Shown: positions 61,719 through 64,000 of the stretch, one piece after another | Numbering within the stretch: position 1 is the first letter of the stretch | Layout of the letters: each line of letters opens with the position of its first letter | Source of the DNA: Streptomyces dysideae | GTDB taxonomy: Bacteria; Actinomycetota; Actinomycetes; Streptomycetales; Streptomycetaceae | NCBI RefSeq assembly: GCF_001514305.1 | Contig: NZ_KQ949083.1 | Location: forward strand, 1-64,000 | Length of the DNA stretch: 64,000 nt | Direction: 5' to 3' | The notes under the pieces: generated by a model | Seen by the model: only the letters and a program-made list of their open reading frames with translations | Database searches by the model: none | What the model was told of the DNA's origin: nothing | Made by a program: the position numbers and the translations under genes

Positions 61719-62111
61719 ATGACCATCGAATGGCACTACACCGCCGAGGCACACCTCGGCATCCTGTCGGTGTCCGGCTACCTGGGCCAGGACGCCGTAC
61801 GCCGTTTCGACGGAGCCGTCGGCTGGGTGGTGGCCCGCGGCACCGGCCCGGTCGTCGTCGACCTCACCCAGCTGCGCAGCTGGTCGGCCGAGGGGCAGCT
61901 CGCCATCGTCCACGCCGCTCAGCGCCTCGCCGTCGGCGGTCGCGAGCTGGAGCTGGCCGCGATCCCGGCCGACGGCTCCCTCGTCCCCGCCGGCGACGGC
62001 CCGCCGGTCCGTGTCCACAGCGACCTGGCCGCCGCCCTCGCCGCACACGGGGTGCGCCGCGAGGACGTCGAGGAGGGGCAGACGTGGCGGACCGACGGAT
62101 GGCGGGGCTGA
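61719..62111 (+). CDS. STAS-domain protein, possible anti-anti-sigma factor
   Basis: A 130-residue STAS-like domain: LGILSVSGYLGQDAVRRFDG, TGPVVVDLTQLRSWSAEGQL. The phosphorylated Ser in RsbV lies in a DLS/T..SSG loop; here it reads DLTQLRSWSAEGQ, with Ser present but the Gly changed. It follows the RsbW-like gene by 30 bases, so the pair may form a partner switch. The RBS is CAAGGAAG. Confidence 0.75.
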   Translation: MTIEWHYTAEAHLGILSVSGYLGQDAVRRFDGAVGWVVARGTGPVVVDLTQLRSWSAEGQLAIVHAAQRLAVGGRELELAAIPADGSLVPAGDGPPVRVHSDLAAALAAHGVRREDVEEGQTWRTDGWRG

Positions 62112-62199
62112 CCCGCGGTTTCGGCCCGGCCGGTACCGCACGTCAGGATGGGGCCATGTCAGTGACGAGTCGATGGACGGCCCCGGAGGTGGCGGCACG

Positions 62200-62553
62200 A
62201 TGAGCACGCCGCTCTACCAACTGAAGGCCGAGTTCTTCAAGACGCTGGGCCACCCCGCCCGCATCCGGGTACTGGAGCTGCTCAGCGAGCGCGAACACGC
62301 GGTGGCGGAGATGCTGCCCGAGGTGGGAATCGAGCCGGCGCACCTGTCGCAGCAGCTCGCGGTCCTGCGCCGGGCCAACCTGGTGGTGACCCGCAAAGAG
62401 GGCTCGACCGTCTACTACTCCCTGACCAGCCCCCATGTCGCGGAACTCCTCCGCGTCGCCCGCGTCATCCTGTCCGGCGTCCTGGCGGGCCAGGCGGAAC
62501 TCCTCGCCGACCTGCGGGCGGCCCAGACGGAGACGAGACCGCCGTCGTCGTAG
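62200..62553 (+). CDS. ArsR/SmtB-family regulator, paralogue of 58779
   Basis: A 117-residue winged-helix protein (FFKTLGHPARIRVLELLSER, LSQQLAVLRRANLVVTRKEG). It aligns end to end with the ArsR protein at 58779, sharing LYQ.KAEFF..LGHP.RIRVLELL and LSQQLAVLRR. No Cys or His cluster is visible. GGAGGTGG precedes ATG 62200. The two regulators frame the SulP-STAS gene set and may respond to the same unknown signal. Confidence 0.87.
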   Translation: MSTPLYQLKAEFFKTLGHPARIRVLELLSEREHAVAEMLPEVGIEPAHLSQQLAVLRRANLVVTRKEGSTVYYSLTSPHVAELLRVARVILSGVLAGQAELLADLRAAQTETRPPSS

Positions 62554-62628
62554 CGACGGCCCTTGATCGACGCCGCCTCCCAGGATGCGGACAGCGCTCT
62601 GTGGTACCGGCAGGCGGCTGTCTTCGCC

Positions 62629-63069
62629 TCAGGCCGGCTCGCGCACCATGAACACGTCCACCGGATCCTCGGTCCCGACGGTGAACCCGTGCCGCTCGTA
62701 CAGCCGCCGGGCCGGACTGCCCTGCAACACGTTCAGCCGGACAGGCGTCGCGTCGCGGTCGGCCCTCTCCAGCAGCTCGCGCAGCACACCCGAACCGATA
62801 CCGCCGCCCTGCAGACGCGGGGCCAGATAGAAGTGCTCCAGCCACAGGGCTCCCTCGGCAGGCCGCAGTGCCACACAGCCGGCGAACACGCCGGTCACCT
62901 CGATCACCCAGGTGTGCGCGGTGTCGAACCCGTCACGCAGCCGCTGCCGCACCCGCCGCTCGTCGTACCGCCCGAGCCGCTCCAGATCCGCGCGCAGCAC
63001 CACGGCCCGCAACTCGGCCACCGCCTCGATGTCCGCGGCCACAGCATGCCGCATCTCCCAGTCCGCCAT
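62629..63069 (-). CDS. GNAT-family N-acetyltransferase
   Basis: A 146-residue acetyltransferase. The acetyl-CoA loop reads LAPRLQGGGIGSGVLRELLE (Q-x-x-G-x-G/A), followed by VRLNVLQGSPARRLYERHGF, the C-terminal motif B. The N-terminal part (RHAVAADIEAVAELRAVVLR) is standard. Acceptor substrate unknown. ATG 63069 is used; it lies close to the ArsR gene on the same strand and may be co-transcribed with it. Confidence 0.87.
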   Translation of the reverse strand: MADWEMRHAVAADIEAVAELRAVVLRADLERLGRYDERRVRQRLRDGFDTAHTWVIEVTGVFAGCVALRPAEGALWLEHFYLAPRLQGGGIGSGVLRELLERADRDATPVRLNVLQGSPARRLYERHGFTVGTEDPVDVFMVREPA

Positions 63070-63127
63070 GATCGCCACGCTAGCGCGCCGGACTGGCCAC
63101 ATCCGGTGCGTGGCAGCGGGCGGCGCC

Positions 63128-63484
63128 TCACTCGGTGGCGTCACCGATCCCGAGGCGCAGATGCTCCACATGGAACACGGCCTGGTCGAGCAACTCGGCG
63201 ACATGGTGGTCGTGCAGCGCGTACACCACCGAACGGCCCCGCCGCTCACCCACCACCAGACCCAGATTGCGCAACAGCCGCAACTGATGCGAGCACGCGG
63301 ACTGCTCCATGCCCACCTCCGCCGCCAACTCCGTGGCCGGCAGCGGTCCTTCACGCAGCCGCGCCAGGATCAGCAGCCGCGAGGGGGCGGACAGGGCCTG
63401 GAGCGTGGTGGCCACCTTCGCGACGTTGTCCGCGTCCAGACGTACCCGCTCGGTGTCGGTGGTGGTGACGGCTCCATGACCCAT
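63128..63484 (-). CDS. NmtR-like ArsR/SmtB Ni/Co-sensing regulator
   Basis: A 118-residue winged-helix repressor (SAPSRLLILARLREGPLPAT, QSACSHQLRLLRNLGLVVGE). The alpha-5 helix near the C-terminus reads DHHVAELLDQAVFHVEHL. This is Asp, His two residues on, His 11 residues later and His three further: the D-x-H-x10-H-x2-H pattern of NmtR (Asp91, His93, His104, His107), which binds Ni or Co. SmtB has Glu instead of the last His. It is divergent from a P1B-type ATPase, with a palindrome between them. Confidence 0.85.
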   Translation of the reverse strand: MGHGAVTTTDTERVRLDADNVAKVATTLQALSAPSRLLILARLREGPLPATELAAEVGMEQSACSHQLRLLRNLGLVVGERRGRSVVYALHDHHVAELLDQAVFHVEHLRLGIGDATE

Positions 63485-63510
63485 GGCGGGTATCCTACCC
63501 ATCACGTATG

Positions 63511-63536
63511 AACAGATGAATGAGTCTTCATGTGTT
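63511..63536. promoter_or_regulatory. Operator-like inverted repeat between nmtR-like gene and ATPase
   Basis: AACAGATGAA (63511-63520) and TTCATGTGTT (63527-63536) are complementary except for one position per arm and have a 6-base spacer (TGAGTC). It lies in an A/T-rich gap of ~70 bases between the divergent starts, the typical place and form for an ArsR/SmtB operator. Confidence 0.75.
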
Positions 63537-63553
63537 CCTGTATGGTGTGCGGC

Positions 63554-64000
63554 GTGTCAGTGACTCTCGCCCCCACCCGTGCCCCCTCGTCCACCCCGAC
63601 GGCCCCCGGCCGCCGGACCCGCGTCCTCGCCCTGCCCGAGGCTCGCTGGGCGCTCACGTCGACGGTCGCGTTTCTGGCCGGCCTGATCCTGGATACAGTC
63701 GACGGTCCACCCTGGGCCTACGGTCTTCTGTATGCGGTCGCCTACGTCACCGGCGGCTGGGAACCCGCCCTCGAAGGTCTGCGGGCCCTGCGCGAGAAGA
63801 CCCTCGACGTCGACCTGCTGATGATCGTCGCGGCCCTCGGCGCGGCCGCGATCGGCCAGGTCCTCGACGGCGCCCTGCTGATCGTCATCTTCGCCACCTC
63901 CGGCGCCCTGGAGGCCCTCGCCACCGCCCGCACCGCCGACTCGGTACGCGGCCTCCTGGATCTCGCGCCCACCACCGCGACCCGGCTGACCGGCGACCGC
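63554..64000 (+). CDS. P1B-type heavy-metal-transporting ATPase, N-terminal part (runs off window)
   Basis: The first 149 codons of a metal-pumping ATPase. They include a short Pro/Ser-rich N-terminus without a CxxC metal-binding domain, hydrophobic helices (LTSTVAFLAGLILDTVDG, WAYGLLYAVAYVTGG), the conserved EKTLDVDLLMIVAALGAAAI and ALLIVIFATSGALEALATAR regions. The lack of a heavy-metal-associated domain and the NmtR-like regulator fit a P1B-4 (Co/Ni/Fe) pump such as CtpD or CtpJ. The phosphorylation motif DKTGT lies beyond the window. GTG 63554 is the likely start; GTG 63545 is the alternative. Confidence 0.85.
   Translation, partial: MSVTLAPTRAPSSTPTAPGRRTRVLALPEARWALTSTVAFLAGLILDTVDGPPWAYGLLYAVAYVTGGWEPALEGLRALREKTLDVDLLMIVAALGAAAIGQVLDGALLIVIFATSGALEALATARTADSVRGLLDLAPTTATRLTGDR

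Overview
The window is high-GC actinobacterial DNA and almost certainly from a Streptomyces chromosome. Codon use is strongly G/C at third positions, GTG starts are common, and the gene families are typical of the genus: fused PcaL, the DUF6278-type neighbour of gluA, the ebo cluster, SpoIIE/RsbW-type phosphatases, and many lipoproteins and secreted hydrolases. Several short palindromic repeats of the kind scattered through Streptomyces genomes are also present. No rRNA, tRNA or CRISPR array was recognised.

Layout. 1-2.0 kb is a graveyard of mobile DNA (IS3-type and IS6-type transposase fragments and the 3' end of a tyrosine integrase). 2.0-8.2 kb is housekeeping and catabolic: PcaL, a metallo-hydrolase, exonuclease III, a secreted SGNH hydrolase and an orphan gluA. 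8.4-9.9 kb is a wrecked secreted alpha/beta hydrolase whose middle was replaced by a hairpin-rich segment. 10-18.7 kb holds gamma-glutamyltransferase, a Clp ATPase, methionine aminopeptidase with a divergent HTH gene, and a repeat-rich cytoplasmic protein. 19.0-28.2 kb is a complete-looking reductive pyrimidine/hydantoin degradation locus: two beta-ureidopropionase-like amidohydrolases, a class III aminotransferase, a PucR regulator, dihydropyrimidinase, an F420/FMN luciferase-like oxidoreductase and an NCS1 permease. 28-34.9 kb has a lipoprotein-like secreted protein, two gene remnants facing away from each other, a second GGT-family protein, an inositol-phosphatase-family enzyme and an FAD oxidoreductase. 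35.0-39.4 kb is an eroded ebo metabolite-traffic cluster ending in an eboF/P450 scar. 39.5-47.6 kb carries a macro-domain protein, the fructose PTS operon, a giant GAF-PP2C-HATPase signalling protein and a DeoR regulator. 48-51.7 kb has small hypothetical proteins and lipoproteins, one with a nonsense mutation.

51.7-64 kb is the most interesting functional block. A tightly overlapping minus-strand operon (radical SAM/SPASM protein, membrane-fused copper nitrite reductase, CopD-like membrane protein, Acg-type nitroreductase) diverges from a methyltransferase/cupin pair across a palindrome. It is followed by an ArsR-SulP-FMN protein-anti-sigma/STAS-ArsR series and then an NmtR-like Ni/Co sensor divergent from a P1B-type metal ATPase that runs off the window. 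The genes suggest response to low oxygen, nitrite/NO or metal stress, but that role is inferred.

A recurring theme is decay by small deletions, repeat insertions and single-base changes. At least nine loci are broken or truncated (IS3, IS6, integrase, CocE-type hydrolase, AhpD-like protein, methyltransferase tail, eboA, eboF/P450, DUF6174 lipoprotein), and gluBCD are missing next to gluA.
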